DNA from: Linum tenue | Taxonomy: Eukaryota; Streptophyta; Magnoliopsida; Malpighiales; Linaceae | NCBI GenBank assembly: GCA_946122785.1 | Contig: CAMGYJ010000004.1 | Location: forward strand, 56,862,679-56,926,678 | Direction of reading: 5' to 3' | DNA length: 64,000 nucleotides | Part shown: piece after piece, positions 40,367 through 52,495 of the stretch | Layout: each line of letters begins with the position of its first letter | How positions within the stretch are numbered: the first letter of the stretch is position 1 | Translations under genes and position numbers: made by a program | Notes under the pieces: generated by a model | Seen by the model: the letters and a program-made list of their open reading frames with translations, nothing else | Databases searched by the model: none | What the model was told of the DNA's origin: nothing

Positions 40367-40784
40367 TAGAGGTGGCAAATAGATTGATCCATGGATTGGT
40401 GGATTGGATTGATGGATCCATAATGGATTGGATTCAATGGATTGGATCAAGTGGATTATCCATGAATCCAAATGACATCCTCAACCAAGGACCAATATGT
40501 AAAATGTGAAAAGTTTAGGTACTAAAATGTCTTAATGAAAAATTTTAGGCACCAAAATGTAATTTTCTAATGATATTTTTCGTCTAATAAAATAAATTTT
40601 GGATACCAAAATGTTAAATATAAAAATTATAGGTACCAAACCGTAATTTGCCATTTGGATCCACGGATCAATCCATGAATCCACCAATCCAATTGGATTT
40701 GGATCAAATGGATTGGATTAGGTGGATATTTTTAATAGGTTGGTGGATTGGATTAGTGGATTGGATTGAGAATTGTCACCTCTA
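40367..40784. mobile_element. hAT-type MITE (418 bp), TSD CTGATAC
   Basis: Left TAGAGGTGGCAAATAG, right AATTGTCACCTCTA. Flanking 8-mers CTGATACC and CTGATACA match at 7 of 8. Interior of ATGGATTGGATT arrays and GGTACCAAAATG repeats as in 24945-25408, so the same family. Confidence 0.88.
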
Positions 40785-40929
40785 CTGATACAAAACCACC
40801 AAATAACTTTCTGTTCTAAGTTCTAGACAGTTTCAATACCTATGGCTTGATCAAGGGATTTTTCCAGAAATAGCACCTTTTAAAAAAAATTACAAAAATA
40901 GCACCTACCCGAAAATATTTACAAAGATA

Positions 40930-41460
40930 GCACCCTTTTTTATGGACCGCACCTCTAAGGTGCGGTTTATTATCCTGGGCCAAAACCGCATCTTGGCCAC
41001 GCGGTTTTAGGTCTGACCTACATAAACAGCATGCCGAGGTGCGGTTTTGACCTGACCTAGCAAAACCGCACCTTGGAGATGCGGTTTGCTTCTCCAAAAC
41101 AAAACCGCACCCCCCAGTGCGGTTTTGCCACACAAACCGCACCCGCAGTGCGGTTTGTGTGTCAATTATTTTCCGACACCCGAAATATAGCCATGCAGAA
41201 TAACAGACGTGGGGCTGCATGGCAGACGAAAACCGCATCTCTAAGGTGCGATTTTCATCAGTGATTTTCCCTATAAAAGACTGCACGGAAAACCTCTTCT
41301 CTTCACACCTCTCCTTCTCCCTTTTCAATTTTCTGTTCTAGCTCTATATTTCTTTAGTGTTTTTGCGATTAACGTTAACTCGTAAGCTTATTTTGTATTA
41401 CTTTTTATTGTTATTTGTGATTTGTGATTTTTATGATATTAACTGAACTATTTTTTTGTA
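40930..41460 (+). repeat. Cluster of AAACCGCA/TGCGGTTT palindromes with promoter-like end
   Basis: Between 40948 and 41160 there are about eight inverted pairs of the form ACCGCACC...GGTGCGGT (for example ACCGCACCTCTAAGGTGCGG near 40946 and AACCGCACCTTGGAGATGCGG near 41062), and one more at about 41230. Then follow CCTATAAAAGACTGC (about 41269, TATA-like), a CT-rich leader and a TTTTTTTGTAG acceptor-like site directly before ATG at 41461. This looks like the 5' end of a plant element or gene whose coding part has been replaced by LINE sequence. I associate such GCGGTTT palindromes with plant-mobile-domain MULE families, as a suggestion only. Confidence 0.5.
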
Positions 41461-43326
41461 GATGGCATTCCAAAAGTTCACGCTTGGCTTACGGTGGAAA
41501 TGGTTTGCACTAACTCCCCACCAAAATCGGGCAACATGCTTGTCCAAAAGGCGGCACAGGGAAAGTGGCAACTTGAAGCAGGACATCACATGTAATGGCA
41601 GAGCCATGGCAATTGATTTTATTAGAGTTTTCTTAGCCGCCCAAGACAAAGTGCGCTACTTCCACCCCTGGAGCCGCTCCAAAAGCTTTTCCTCCAGGTA
41701 CCGGAATGTCTCCATTTTAGATCTTGCAATCAGGGTCGGGAGCCCTAGGTATTTATCATGGACCCCAACAGCCCCAACTCCCATAATCGCAGCTAAGAAT
41801 TCCTGATCCTGTATAGTAACATTTTTACTGAAGCACACCGCAGATTTTGCCAAATTCACCCGCTGACCACTAAGCTCCTCATACTCATTCAAAACGCCCA
41901 TTAAGTTTTCACATTCTTGGAGCGTTCCACGCTAGAATAAATATGAGTCATCAGCGAAGAATAAGTGCGAGATTCGAGGGGCCTGAGGGGCCACTTGATT
42001 CCCGCCAGCTTTTTTCTGATATAGCCTTCCGTAGGAGAGCCGCAAACCCCTCTGTACACAAAACAAACAACAGAGTAGATAAGGGGCCCCCCTGGCGAAG
42101 TCCCCTGGAAGGAGTGAAATAACCTGACGGGGTACCATTCATCAAAACCGAAAAAGACGTAGATCTGAGGCATTCCTGTATCCATCCAATCCAGACAAAA
42201 CTAAAGCCCAATTTTTCCAAAATCGTAAGGAGAAAAGGGCATTCGACTCTATCATAGGCCTTTTTCATGTCAACCTTTAGAGCCATGTACCCTTTCTTCC
42301 CACACGTTTTGATTTTTAGGTAGTGCATAAGCTCATGTCCGAGGAGGATATTCTCAACAATTTGTCGTTCCCGGATAAACGCATTCTGCCCTTCTGAGAC
42401 AATGTTTGGTAGTACGCAAGCCAGCCGTTCAGCCAAAATTTTGGTAATAATTTTATAAACAAACTGACAAAGACTGATGGGTCGCAGTTGCCGCATTGAT
42501 TCAACATTATCCACTTTAGGAATTAAGGTGAGCCAGGTATGATTGAATCTATGGAGCATCCTACCCGTTGTAAAAAACGAGCAGACTGCCTCAATCACTG
42601 ATGGCCCCACAATATCCCAAAAAGCTTTGAAGAATTTTTCCGTGAACCCATCCGACCCCGGAGCCTGTTTCGACCCCATAGCAAACACAGTTCTGCGCAC
42701 TTCCTCAGGGAGCACTACTGCTGTTAGGGTGTCATTCATGTCCGGAGTAACACTCTGGGCGATAGGCAGAGCATCTACCCGCTCTTTCATATTGTGGACC
42801 TAATTTTCGGATGTGAAGAGATGGCGATAGAAATTAGCCGCAACATCCACTTTACCCTTTTCATCAGTGATCCATTCCCCGTTATCATTCTGGAGCCCAG
42901 CCACAAAGTTCCTTTTTCGGCGAGCTCTAGTAACTGTGTGGAAGTATGAGGTATTTTTATCACCCTTCTTAAGCCAGTGGACTCTGGATTTTTGTTGCCA
43001 GTATACCTCCTCTGCGTCCCATTGTCTACTCAGTTCTATTTCCAGTTCACGGATCTCATCCCAATTAATAGGGTGCTGAAGCTTGATCCTGTCAATTTCC
43101 GCCTGCAAAGTCCGGATATTACGCAAAGAGTTAGTTGTCCCAGCTCTACTCCAGTCATACAGCAAATGGCGGAGTTTTTTGAGCTGCTCCCAAAGGCGAA
43201 ACATAGGAGCGCCTTGGATGTCCTCTTGCCACACGAAACTAGTTAAGTGATGACATGCATCAAGGACAGAATAAATAAATTCAGTCTGTTTCAAAGCATG
43301 GCTTCGGTAATAAATCCAATCCATTT
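41461..43326 (-). pseudogene. L1-type LINE reverse transcriptase fragment
   Basis: The minus strand reads from EN-RT linker sequence (WLKKGDKNTSYFHTVTRARR, about 42960) into RT: MGSKQAPGSDGFTEKFFKAF, WLTLIPKVDN, LRPISLCQFVYKIITKILAE, MALKVDMKKAYDRVE, RGLRQGGPLS and the catalytic FADD at about 41960. A TAG stop lies near 42793 and several frameshifts occur between 41900 and 41990. The endonuclease is missing at the 5' end, and RNase H/zinc-finger parts are missing at the 3' end after FWWGVSANHFHRK. Dead on sequence grounds. Its 3' end abuts the promoter-like sequence ending at 41460. Confidence 0.9.
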
Positions 43327-43373
43327 ACCACCTCTACTCGCAATCCTTTAAACAAACTAGTGAATAGATTAGG

Positions 43374-43835
43374 GTTGGTTCAACATCTACTGTCTTTAAG
43401 TCAAAACGCCAAACAAACACAGTTTTTCCATTGGTTGAACCCGTACAAGCGCGGAGCACGCACAAACTGCGTACAAGCGCCACAACCTGACAGACACACT
43501 TAACCACGTCGTTCGCAGTTTGCACTTGATACAAAACGATGACAAATTAAATAAAAGTAATAATTTTATACAATTTCAAACTTTTGTTACAATATCATTA
43601 CAAATTAAAGGTTTGTAACCATGTTGTACTAAATGTAAAAATTTGTGACCGTTTATGAGATAAGTCTTATGTTCGACAGAGTGATTAGGACCGGTTCTAC
43701 ATCTATTTAAGCCAAAACGTCCACAGAGACTCAGTTTCTCCACTGGTTGAACCCGTACAGGCGCGGTGCACGCACAGACTGCGCGCAAGCGCCACAACCT
43801 GGCACACTTGACCACGTTGTTCGCAGTTTGGCCGC
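43374..43835. repeat. Two 150-bp direct repeats upstream of CGLD27
   Basis: About 43374-43525 and 43690-43835, 315 bp apart, share GGTTGAACCCGTACA, GCGCGG(A/T)GCACGCACA, CAAGCGCCACAACCTG and TTCGCAGTTTG. They lie about 270 bp upstream of the CGLD27 start and may form part of its promoter or be a relic of a duplicated insertion. Confidence 0.7.
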
Positions 43836-44100
43836 CATCTCCAACCACAAGCCACCACTTAAAGTTCGATCCCTTCTGCTTCGCTGGCCCAATCCCACCA
43901 ATAATGAAAAGCAATGAACGACGCCGCGTGGAAGTGGCAACCCCACATCACTTTTCTTGTCTTCTCCCCATGAGGAGAGCCCCACACTTCCAAGGCTGAG
44001 ATTCCATTAGAGAGGAAAAGATCTCTGGATGGAGAACAAAACAAGTGGACTCTGTTGCAGCCAGAGTACTGATTGAGCGAGCTGAAGAAGGAAAACCCAA

Positions 44101-45847
44101 ATGCTCAAGCTAAGCCTCCACTGCGCTCGGCCGCCCCGAGGCGTTCGACAAGCTCAGGCTATAGGATGCACCGGCGAACGCCTCGCTCGAGCCATAGGAT
44201 GCAGCCGCCAGTACAGGTCGCTGCAGGTGATTAAGTACCACAAGGCCCTGAAGCCATTTGGCAGGATTTTCGTTAAGGCCACCTTGAAAGACGGTGCTGA
44301 TGGGGGAACGAGCAGCTTCCCGGGTCAGAGCTGGCAACCTGACGCCGAAATCGGGGTCCCTTTCGAGCAAAGGCCGGTATGTCTCCTCTATAGTATGGTT
44401 CTGTACGTTAGTCAGTATCAAGAAGCCAGTTCTGTTCGTAAAAGTGATGCTTCTCTGCAGGTAAATGAATACTCCAACTTGAAAGAGTCGACCTTGTACT
44501 CGTGGGCGGAGCTGGGTACGGGGCCCTTTTTCCTTCGTCTTGGAGGGCTGTGGCTGGTAACTCTCACCGTTCTTGGAGGTCCGATTGCAGCTGCAAGTTT
44601 CGATCCAACAAAGGTTAGTTTCATCGATACAGAGTCATCGCATAAACAATTCTCAATAGATATAGTATAACGAGTGCTTTTGCAAAAGGTATAACTAGTG
44701 TTCATTTCAGCTCATATTTCTTTTCCTAATCTTAAACAGGATCCCTTCAGGTTCACACTGGCAGCCGGGACAGGAACGCTGTTCCTCGTTTCACTAATTG
44801 TCTTAAGAATTTATCTGGTAAGGTTCTCATAATCCTACCAGGCCATAACATTCTGCATAACTCTTTGTGATACGATAACACGTGCATCTATATATTAAAT
44901 GGCATTATTAACTTAACCACAAAACTGAATGGAACTCCCTTCTTCTTTCCTGCAAATGACCTTCACAAAGAAACTAACATTAATCAGTGGCAATATACCT
45001 GCTAAAGGGATGGAGTTACGTTGGTGACAGACTTCTATCTGCTGTAATACCGTATGAGGAGACGGGATGGTATGACGGCCAGATGTGGGCGAAGCCACCG
45101 GAGGTTAGTGCATCAATCCTTGTGCACATGTTAGTTAACTTACTACTGTTAGCAGAGGAATACATTCCAAGATTTTGGTAAAAAGATAATGTATGAAGGC
45201 TCTGGTATCTTTGTTTCGTAAAGACTTGACAGTAGAGTGGATGTTCCCTTCATGGAGTAAGTGGAATCTGTACTTACGGAACAATTCTTTTCCTAAACAT
45301 TTTCAGGTTCTGGCTCGTGATAGACTACTGGGCTCTTACAAGGTAAGAAATGAATACCATCTAAAAGCTAAAGCTCTGACCAAAAAATGCTGGCCTTACG
45401 AAGAAAACTGTGCCCCTCTAGGTAAAACCCGTCATCAAGATGCTGAAACAAACTCTGGTGGGGACGGGAGCGTTACTGGTTGCAGGTGTGTCACTGTTCA
45501 TATTTGCTACACCAGTAGAAGATTTCTTCCAGACCACCTTTCTCATGAGGGAAAGACGATATGACAATCCAGCAACAGAAATCAATGGAAAATATAACCT
45601 AAGGTATGATCGCAAGGATTAACAGTGTTACTCGCAGATGTATGGGTTTACAACATCCAACATTTTGGTATATACATGTTGCAGAAAAGAGGAGCTGCTT
45701 CAATTACCTGGAGAAGTCAAGACTGACGATGATTTAGCAGCAGCTGCTGCCAAAGCTGCTGATGGAAGACCAGCGTACTGCAGAGACAGATATTATCGAG
45801 CATTAGCTGGTGGGCAATACTGCAAATGGGAAGATCTCCTGAAGTAA
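44101..45847 (+). CDS. CGLD27: CGLD27/DUF1230 plastid membrane protein
   Basis: Seven exons join in frame with GT/AG borders: 44101-44376, 44461-44613, 44740-44817, 45008-45103, 45307-45342, 45422-45603 and 45685-45847, giving 327 residues. The Ser/Arg-rich N terminus (about 60 residues, few acidic) suits a chloroplast transit peptide. The DUF1230 core starts at VPFEQRP/VNEYSNLKEST and has three hydrophobic segments (LWLVTLTVLGGPIAAASF; GTLFLVSLIVLRIYL; GALLVAGVSLFIFATP). Conserved parts include GWSYVGDRLLSAVIPYEETG, WYDGQMWAKPPEVLARDRLL, and a C-terminal RPAYCRDRYYRALAGGQYC with two cysteines. The family is conserved in plants, algae and cyanobacteria and is linked to photosynthesis; the biochemical role is not settled, with iron-stress adaptation proposed. 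Start chosen as the first ATG of exon 1; minor alternative starts are possible. Confidence 0.93.
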
Positions 45848-46330
45848 AAGGAGGGGAATGAGGCACAGTTTTCCTCTAAACCCAATATTTTGTAACTAGC
45901 GCTTAGTGAAATAAAAACTCATGTTTCCGTATTCTAATTCAGCCATTCGTTGGAAGAAGAAAAAAAATGATTCACAGTCGGAAATATGAACATACATCAA
46001 GTAATGTAGAGAATGGAAATGTGGGAACACACCCAGAAAACAGAACTTCAACAATTGACATAATGGTTCTGAAAAACACTCACACAACCATATGGTTTTC
46101 TCAAAATCGCCGCAATTCAGGGCGAGCAAACCAGGCAAGAAGAGCAGCTTGTGGTAAGGTTAGCAATGAGTATACATTTCCTCTCCACTGCAGATGGGTA
46201 TACTGCGGGTTCTTCAAGTATGTTAAAACTCAACGATTTAGAGCCAGATGCTCAAATGACTATGGTACCATCAGCAATAGTACCAGCGGGTCCTATCAAT
46301 CTCCTCATCCTTAAACATCAGATAGCGGTG
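45848..46330. other. 3' flank of CGLD27 and intergenic DNA
   Basis: Contains AATAAAA (about 45910), a possible polyadenylation signal, then AT-rich DNA. A minus frame at 45896-46138 and plus frames at 45967-46314 show no family resemblance. Confidence 0.4.
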
Positions 46331-46594
46331 ATGGAATGCGTGTGTGGCATCCTCCGGAGGCTATCCTCCTCCGGCGATTACCAGCTGTGGGCGACGAAAT
46401 TCCCCGAGGAGTTTGGCGACGGGGAGGTGCCGCCGCTGCCATTCCATCCGTTCGAGGGACCGAATTGGAACTGGAAGGAGCGGTTCATTGATAGAGCGCG
46501 GGATAGGAAGCGGAGGAGAGATGAGATGTCGCGCATGGCGGAAATTAATCGGAGATTATTATTATCCTATCGCAGGATAAGGCACGGCACCTAG
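46331..46594 (+). CDS. Unrecognised 87-residue protein, possibly the end of a gene
   Basis: Frame from ATG 46331: MECVCGILRRLSSSGDYQL, then WATKFPEEFGDGEVPPLPFH, a Trp/Pro-rich middle (PFEGPNWNWKERFIDRA) and a strongly basic helix-like tail (RDRKRRRDEMSRMAEINRRL). The frame stays open upstream to 46151. GC content is well above the flanks, and the amino-acid make-up is protein-like. No signal peptide or known domain seen. It is on the same strand as CGLD27, 480 bp downstream, and just before the LINE 3' end. It could be a small gene or a last exon; function unknown. Confidence 0.4.
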   Translation: MECVCGILRRLSSSGDYQLWATKFPEEFGDGEVPPLPFHPFEGPNWNWKERFIDRARDRKRRRDEMSRMAEINRRLLLSYRRIRHGT

Positions 46595-47078
46595 CTTAGG
46601 GGTAATAGATTTAGGGTTTACGATGATACGATCTTCTCGATTTGTTTCCTTCCGCTCCTGAAAGGAATCTCCTTTTTTTCGCCTTCTTGACTGTTTGTTT
46701 ATGTTATGATTTGTTATTATTATTAGTTTTTTTTACAGTTATTATTTTATTTTTATTTTTTATGAAGGTGAAAGATGCATTAAAAAGAAAAAGAAGAAAG
46801 AACACGAGCCGGAGAGTTGCACAAGAGGTGCAAACTCCCAACCCAACAGTCCAAAAAGTAACAGCAGAACAATCCCAGGGGAAGCAGCCCCCAACCAACA
46901 AGACCAAAAACCAAAAGGAAAAAAAAAAAAAGGAAAGGAGACACCAAGCTGCAAGAGAACCAAATAAAGGTCACCTGAACTTCCCCAGCCACACACCCAA
47001 ACTCAACCTACAGCACACCCGATCACGGCAACAACGCCGCACAAAACAACAAGACAAAAGGACTACAGGCCAACTAGA

Positions 47079-49715
47079 TCACAGGCTCTCCATCCACTCC
47101 CAACCTTGCTCCCTGCAGATCCTACCATGAGCAGCCAACCCATCCAAAATTGAGGCCATTGACTTCTGGAAAACAACAGCAGGACTGAGAACTTGATCTC
47201 TAAAAATTCGCTGATTTCTTTCCCTCCAAACCTGCCAACAAATGACATGTAGAGCACCATACATGATCCAATCATTCAGATTATCTGGTTTTTTGCTATC
47301 CCATCTCCTAATGGCTGTTAAGATGTCGCTCCCAGGCAGAATCAGATTGCTACATCTTCTTCCCATCGCACTCCAAACTTGCTTGGCGTAGGAACATTCA
47401 ACGAACAAGTGATTAATAGTTTCCTCCGAATTGTGACACAAAGAGCATCTATTGGCCAAGGCCCATCCTCTCCTCTGTAGATTATCCAAGGTAAGAATTT
47501 TGTTGTGCGCCACCAACCACATGAAAGCTCGAATCTTGGTAGGAACTTCACCACGCCAAACAGAATCATTCGGGAAGTCGGGCACGCCAGGGCAGCTTCT
47601 GCTAATCCAATGCCTGTACAAGAGACAAACAGAGAGCCTACAATCCGGATTTGCCGACCAGACCAACTTACTTGGCCCAAAAGGGACAAGATTAGAAGCC
47701 TCAGAAAAGATAAGATTATACAAGTTGGATCTCTCACTCTCAGCCCCCCCTCTCAAAGTGATATTAAAATCAATATTCCATTCTGTATGCGTACCTGTGT
47801 TGCTGGCGAGGTCCGACACGCGGGCATCCGGCATGGCGGCGGCGGCAACAACTCTTGGAAAGGTTTCGGCCAAAATTAAGTTTGGTATCCAGCAGTCTTT
47901 CCAAAAAGACACCCAAGCACCACTCTCTGGTTCGATATGACAAACTTTCCAGAAGGAATCATATTCTTTTGTAATATTGGCCCAAACCGACCCTCCATAT
48001 CCGTTCCTACATCTTTTACTCTGCCATTCCGAATCAGACGGGAATTTAATGGAGATTAGCTCACGCCACCAACTGCCTCTGTCATTAGCATACTTCCATA
48101 GCCACTTAGTTAAAAGTGCCTTATTGAAGTAGCTTAAATCCTTAACTCCAAGTCCCCCATTCTCTTTCAAAGCTTTACACAATTCCCATTTAACAAGAGG
48201 CATTTTCCGCTCTTCTCTAGCCCCACACCAAATAAACCTTTTCTGAATTCTTTCCATTTTCTTAACTGCTCCTCTAGGGGCCTGGAACAAAGAGAAGTAA
48301 TAAACTGGTTGACTTCCCAAAACTGCATTATTCAGAACCAAGCGACCGCCAAGCGAGAGATACCTGCCTTTCCATCCTGCTAAACGCTTTTCAAATTTCT
48401 CAATGATAGGATCCCAAATGGCACTCGAATTAACCTTAGCTCCAAGAGGAAACCCCAGTTACTTCGTGACATTTGTGGTCCAATTACAACCAAATACAGC
48501 AGCAAAATACTCAGGATTAGGAACATCCCCAACGGCAATCATCACCGATTTTTCAAGATTGATCTTAAGCCCTGTGATGGCTTGAAAACAAACAAGAGTA
48601 GCTAGGATGTTAAGCACTTGATCCGTGGAAGCATCGCAAAGAATCAGCGTGTCATCTGCGAACAACAAATGGGTGACCTCACCACTCCCTCTTAGCTCGT
48701 CCATACAGAAACCCCTGATTTTGCCTTCCTCTTTAAGCTTGGTCAACATAAACGAAAGCAATTCCATAACCAGCACGAACAGACCCGGCGATAACGGGTC
48801 TCCCTGGCGAAGACCCTTTTTAGATTTAAAGAACCCTTTGGCTTCTCCGTTAATAATTGTCGAGATGACCGGCGAACACATCGCCCCACGGATCCACTCA
48901 CCCCATTTCCTTGGAAACCCCATGGCAAAGAGAACTTTAAACAGACAACTCCAACTAACATTATCAAACGCCCTCTCTATATCCAGCTTAAACATTAACC
49001 CCGGTTTCCGACTTTTCTTTCTGCTGTCCAGGAGCTCAAAAGCAATAAGACCTGCCTCCGAGATCTGCCTACCCCGAACCGAAGCTTGTTGAGAAGGAGA
49101 AACTAGTTTTGGAAGCACCATGCTAAGCCTTCGCGCCAAAATCTTGCTAATGAGTTTGTTTAGGCTTCCCATCAAGCTAATAGGCCTAAGGTCCTTAATG
49201 TCCTCCACCGCGTCTCTCTTTGGGACAAGACACAAGAAAGAGTGTGTGGCGCACAGCGGAAGAGTGCCAGACTCGTGGAACTCAATCAAGGCTTGGAGGA
49301 CCTCAATACGAATGAAATCCCAACACTTCTTATAGAAGTCCCACGAGAAACCATCAGGACCCGGAGCTTTCCACCCATCACTATCCCTAAGACTCTCCAA
49401 AGCCTCGCTTTCAGAGAAATTGAGCACAAGAGAATTAGCTTCAGCATTACTCAACCTGGTCGCCCCAAAATCTCTTGGAAAAGGTCGCTTAGCAACAGAT
49501 TCCTTGCAGAAGGAGACGTAAAAATCAACCACCCCTTTAGCCACTTCATCCCTGCCTTCAAACCTCACCCCTTGAATATATAAACATTCAACCATGTTAA
49601 ATTTCTTCTTAAAATTGGCCATCACATGAAAGAACCTCGTATTATCGTCCCCAAACTTCAGCCAGTGTTCCTTTGCTTTTTTCTGCTTCCAAGAAATTTC
49701 CTGTAGAAAAAGAAG
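47079..49715 (-). pseudogene. LINE ORF2, RT and zf-RVT part
   Basis: The minus strand begins with the EN-RT linker (KAKEHWLKFGDDNTRFFHVM). RT motifs follow: WKAPGPDGFSWDFYKKCWDF, LRPISLMGSLNKLISKILAR, KLDIERAFDNVSW, KKGLRQGDPLSPGLF and the catalytic FADD in LLFADDTLIL. A single TAA at about 48460 interrupts a conserved LG(F)PLGAK segment. The frame then continues through the zf-RVT domain (RRGWALANRCSLCHNSEET, INHLFVECSYAKQVW) to the stop at 47079. Only that one nonsense codon separates the two long frames. The 5' part of ORF2 lies beyond the LARD insertion. Confidence 0.92.
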
Positions 49716-49720
49716 TCTAC

Positions 49721-51069
49721 TGACACGCCAAAACACAACACCAAACTGCGACCAAGTGTAATCGCAGTCCGGGAATGCAGTAACAGGCAAGTTCTATTAT
49801 CAACCCGGGGTCTAGATCTACTACTTACTCCGTGACGATTTATTATCTAGCAAACTAATTCGAGTGATTGTTGTTTAAAGCAAAAGCAGTAAGAAAGCAG
49901 TAAATGGTTCGGTTTTCAAAAGCAGGAAAGAGTCACTCGGGAATGAGTCCCCCTAGCCCCTTAGTTAGGTGCAATTGTAATTCCCCTGGGTTGATTCACT
50001 GTTGATTAGACTGCGGAAGATCCAACAGTAGCTTGGAATCTCTTAAGCTGACCAAGCCCTCTCAGTCTAACTACCCGGCAGACGACTAGTCTTCACCGGG
50101 ATAGAAAGCTGAAGCAATAAGCACAGAACTCCACTACTGGAATTGAATTCCAGTACAAAGCAGTAAACTGGCTAACTCTCGTATAACCAATCTCCTACTA
50201 TCGAATGAAGAGGCTCTAACAACCTAATCAGATTCTATCTATCTCAGGTTGCAGCAGAAATCGAGAAAAGCTGATCAGACTTCAATCAATTCGATAAACA
50301 TGCATCATTCGATTAAAACCAAACAGTATAACCATCCCAAGTCATTACAATCAAATCCCTAACACCAGGAACTAGGGTTCTTCATACCCAAGTGAGAGAA
50401 GGGTTCTACTCCATAGAGAGAGAGAAGAAAACAGTAATCGGATTAGTCATACTCATAATGATGAGGAAAATCTGCTCCGGGATGATGATTTCCACTCCTA
50501 TGACGATCTCCAAGCTCGATTTGACGAAACCCAGCTCCAAGATAGCTTCTAGGATGTGTTCTTCGTACTTTCTCTCTCTAGGGCTCTGTTTTTGCTCTGA
50601 AAATCCGATTCTCTCACTTTTGGCTCGAAATTGGCTGAAAAACCAGGATTTCCCGACTCACACGGGCAGGCCACACGGCCGTGTGGCTCACCACTTTGCC
50701 CGTGCGAGTCAAAACGCGCCGTATCACTTAGGTCGATCTTCAACCATCCCACACGGCCAGGGTTGCACGGCCGTGTGGATTTCCTGGGATGCCCGTGTTT
50801 GGCCTCGGCAAAAATCACACCACCAGGGTTGCAAGTTGCACGGCTGTGTGATACCCAGGGCTGCCCGTGTGGCTTCCTTAGAACCTCGCCATGCGTCCGA
50901 TCTTCGTCCAATCGACCCCAGACTCGCTCCCAAGCCTCCATTCACGTACTAGGACCTGAAATATCACAAACAAGCACAACCTAGCGTGAAATCGGCCTAA
51001 AACACGAGAATCAACACCTCAAACGGTGTAAGAACAGGGGTAAAAACATGTGTATATAACGGTCTATCA
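49721..51069 (-). repeat. 3' LTR of the LARD
   Basis: Carries a cluster of CACGGCCGTGTG palindromes at about 50665-50850. Open frames here (up to 186 codons) are duplicated in the other LTR and are not considered genes. Confidence 0.95.
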
Positions 51070-52495
51070 AACTCCCCCACACTTAACCGTTTGCTTGTCC
51101 CCAAGCAAACCAAGTCAGACACAAGGTAAGCTTACATTTTTCAATCAACCAACATTGGGGACAAGTCATAAAGGCACAGAACACGTGAATCGTACTGGTT
51201 CTCAAACATCAACACATGAACAACTTCAAGAGCAATCTGGACAACCACAACAACGGACATTCGAGTGCAGCAAAATCGAGCAAAAGAAAAGTCTCCCTTC
51301 TGTTCACTAACCAACCTAGACTTGACTCGACCACTTACTCAAAATAGTCAACTCATACATCCAACTCAAGACATCAGAATAGAGACCGAGCAATCTAGGT
51401 CCTCACCGGGGTACAAGAGTATATAGAATATGAAAATGAATCACTCACTCTCGACCAGTGGGGTCAGGACGATTTGATGCGAAAAATGCGCATGCTATTT
51501 CTCTCAATCCCTAACATCTCTTCACCATGATGGCAGCCTCTAAATGCTAGAGTTCACATATGGGGTGTCACCACTAACTAATCAGGAGGTCTTAGACACA
51601 GGTTCAAATGACTGGCTAGGGTCTTGGACATGGGGGAAAAACCTTTTAAGTGGTGGAAGTATTCATAGCACAAGGTTCCACATTTCCACACCCACACGAT
51701 CACAGTCAAACAAACCGGTATTTCCTTTCTGCTATTCTGCATTACTCAATATCTCAAAAGCACAAGAGCGAAGGAGGTATAAATGTTAGCATTTCCAAGC
51801 TAGACTGCTAAGAAACACTACTTACTGGGCATTATTCGGATTTTTAGTAGTGGCTCTCTCTTGCTTTCAATTTTTCTTTGTTTTTCTTTCATTTTCTTTT
51901 CATTTCTTATGAGAGCCCACCACTTCTGCACATATTTCAAACACATGCCCAACTTTTAAGCACTACCTCCAACACTGCAATTAAATTTAGCAGAAACAGC
52001 AGAGAATATGTAAAAACCACTCTGTGGAACCTTCTAAAAGATGCAAAAGGGTGATTTTTTCATTAAAGACCAAAAGAAATGATAACGCACGGCTCAAAGG
52101 GGCTGACTAGGGGATATGACACATCAGGACAGTCAAATTTGGTCGTGGGCTAATCCTATGCCCCCATCATCTTAGCTAGTGACAACGTGAATGCTACACA
52201 TCATGGAAGAGGGATCTATCGCACAAGAAAGAAACGAGCAGGCTCAAATCTCACATGGCTACCTATATGCTCTATCTCACATTCTGATACCCTGAGCTAG
52301 ATGCATAAACGACTGTCAAGAACAAGTGATCAAATCAAGTCACAGTTGGTAAGCAAACAGTTGAAAAACTGAACCCCTACATCATTCTACTGCACATCTC
52401 AGTCCTCATCATAGGTTTTCCTAGTCAAAATCAAGCGGTCATGCATCAATCCGAAAACCATTCAATTCATCAATCAAAACACAGTGCCAATATGA
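51070..52495 (-). other. Non-coding interior of the LARD
   Basis: No protein domain. Segments at about 51520-51640 and 52140-52200 are conserved with the decayed element at 9089 (about 11800-11905 and 10890-11340), so the non-coding interior itself is shared within the family. A poly-C run (CCCCCCCCCC) at about 52590 and CATTGCCCTCAATGGAG at 52612 also have counterparts near 10467. Confidence 0.7.

Noticed and set aside
50392..50952. 186-codon frame duplicated at 54876-55436, with further overlapping frames on both strands
   Set aside because: It lies in the LARD LTRs and results from GC-rich palindromes; no domain.
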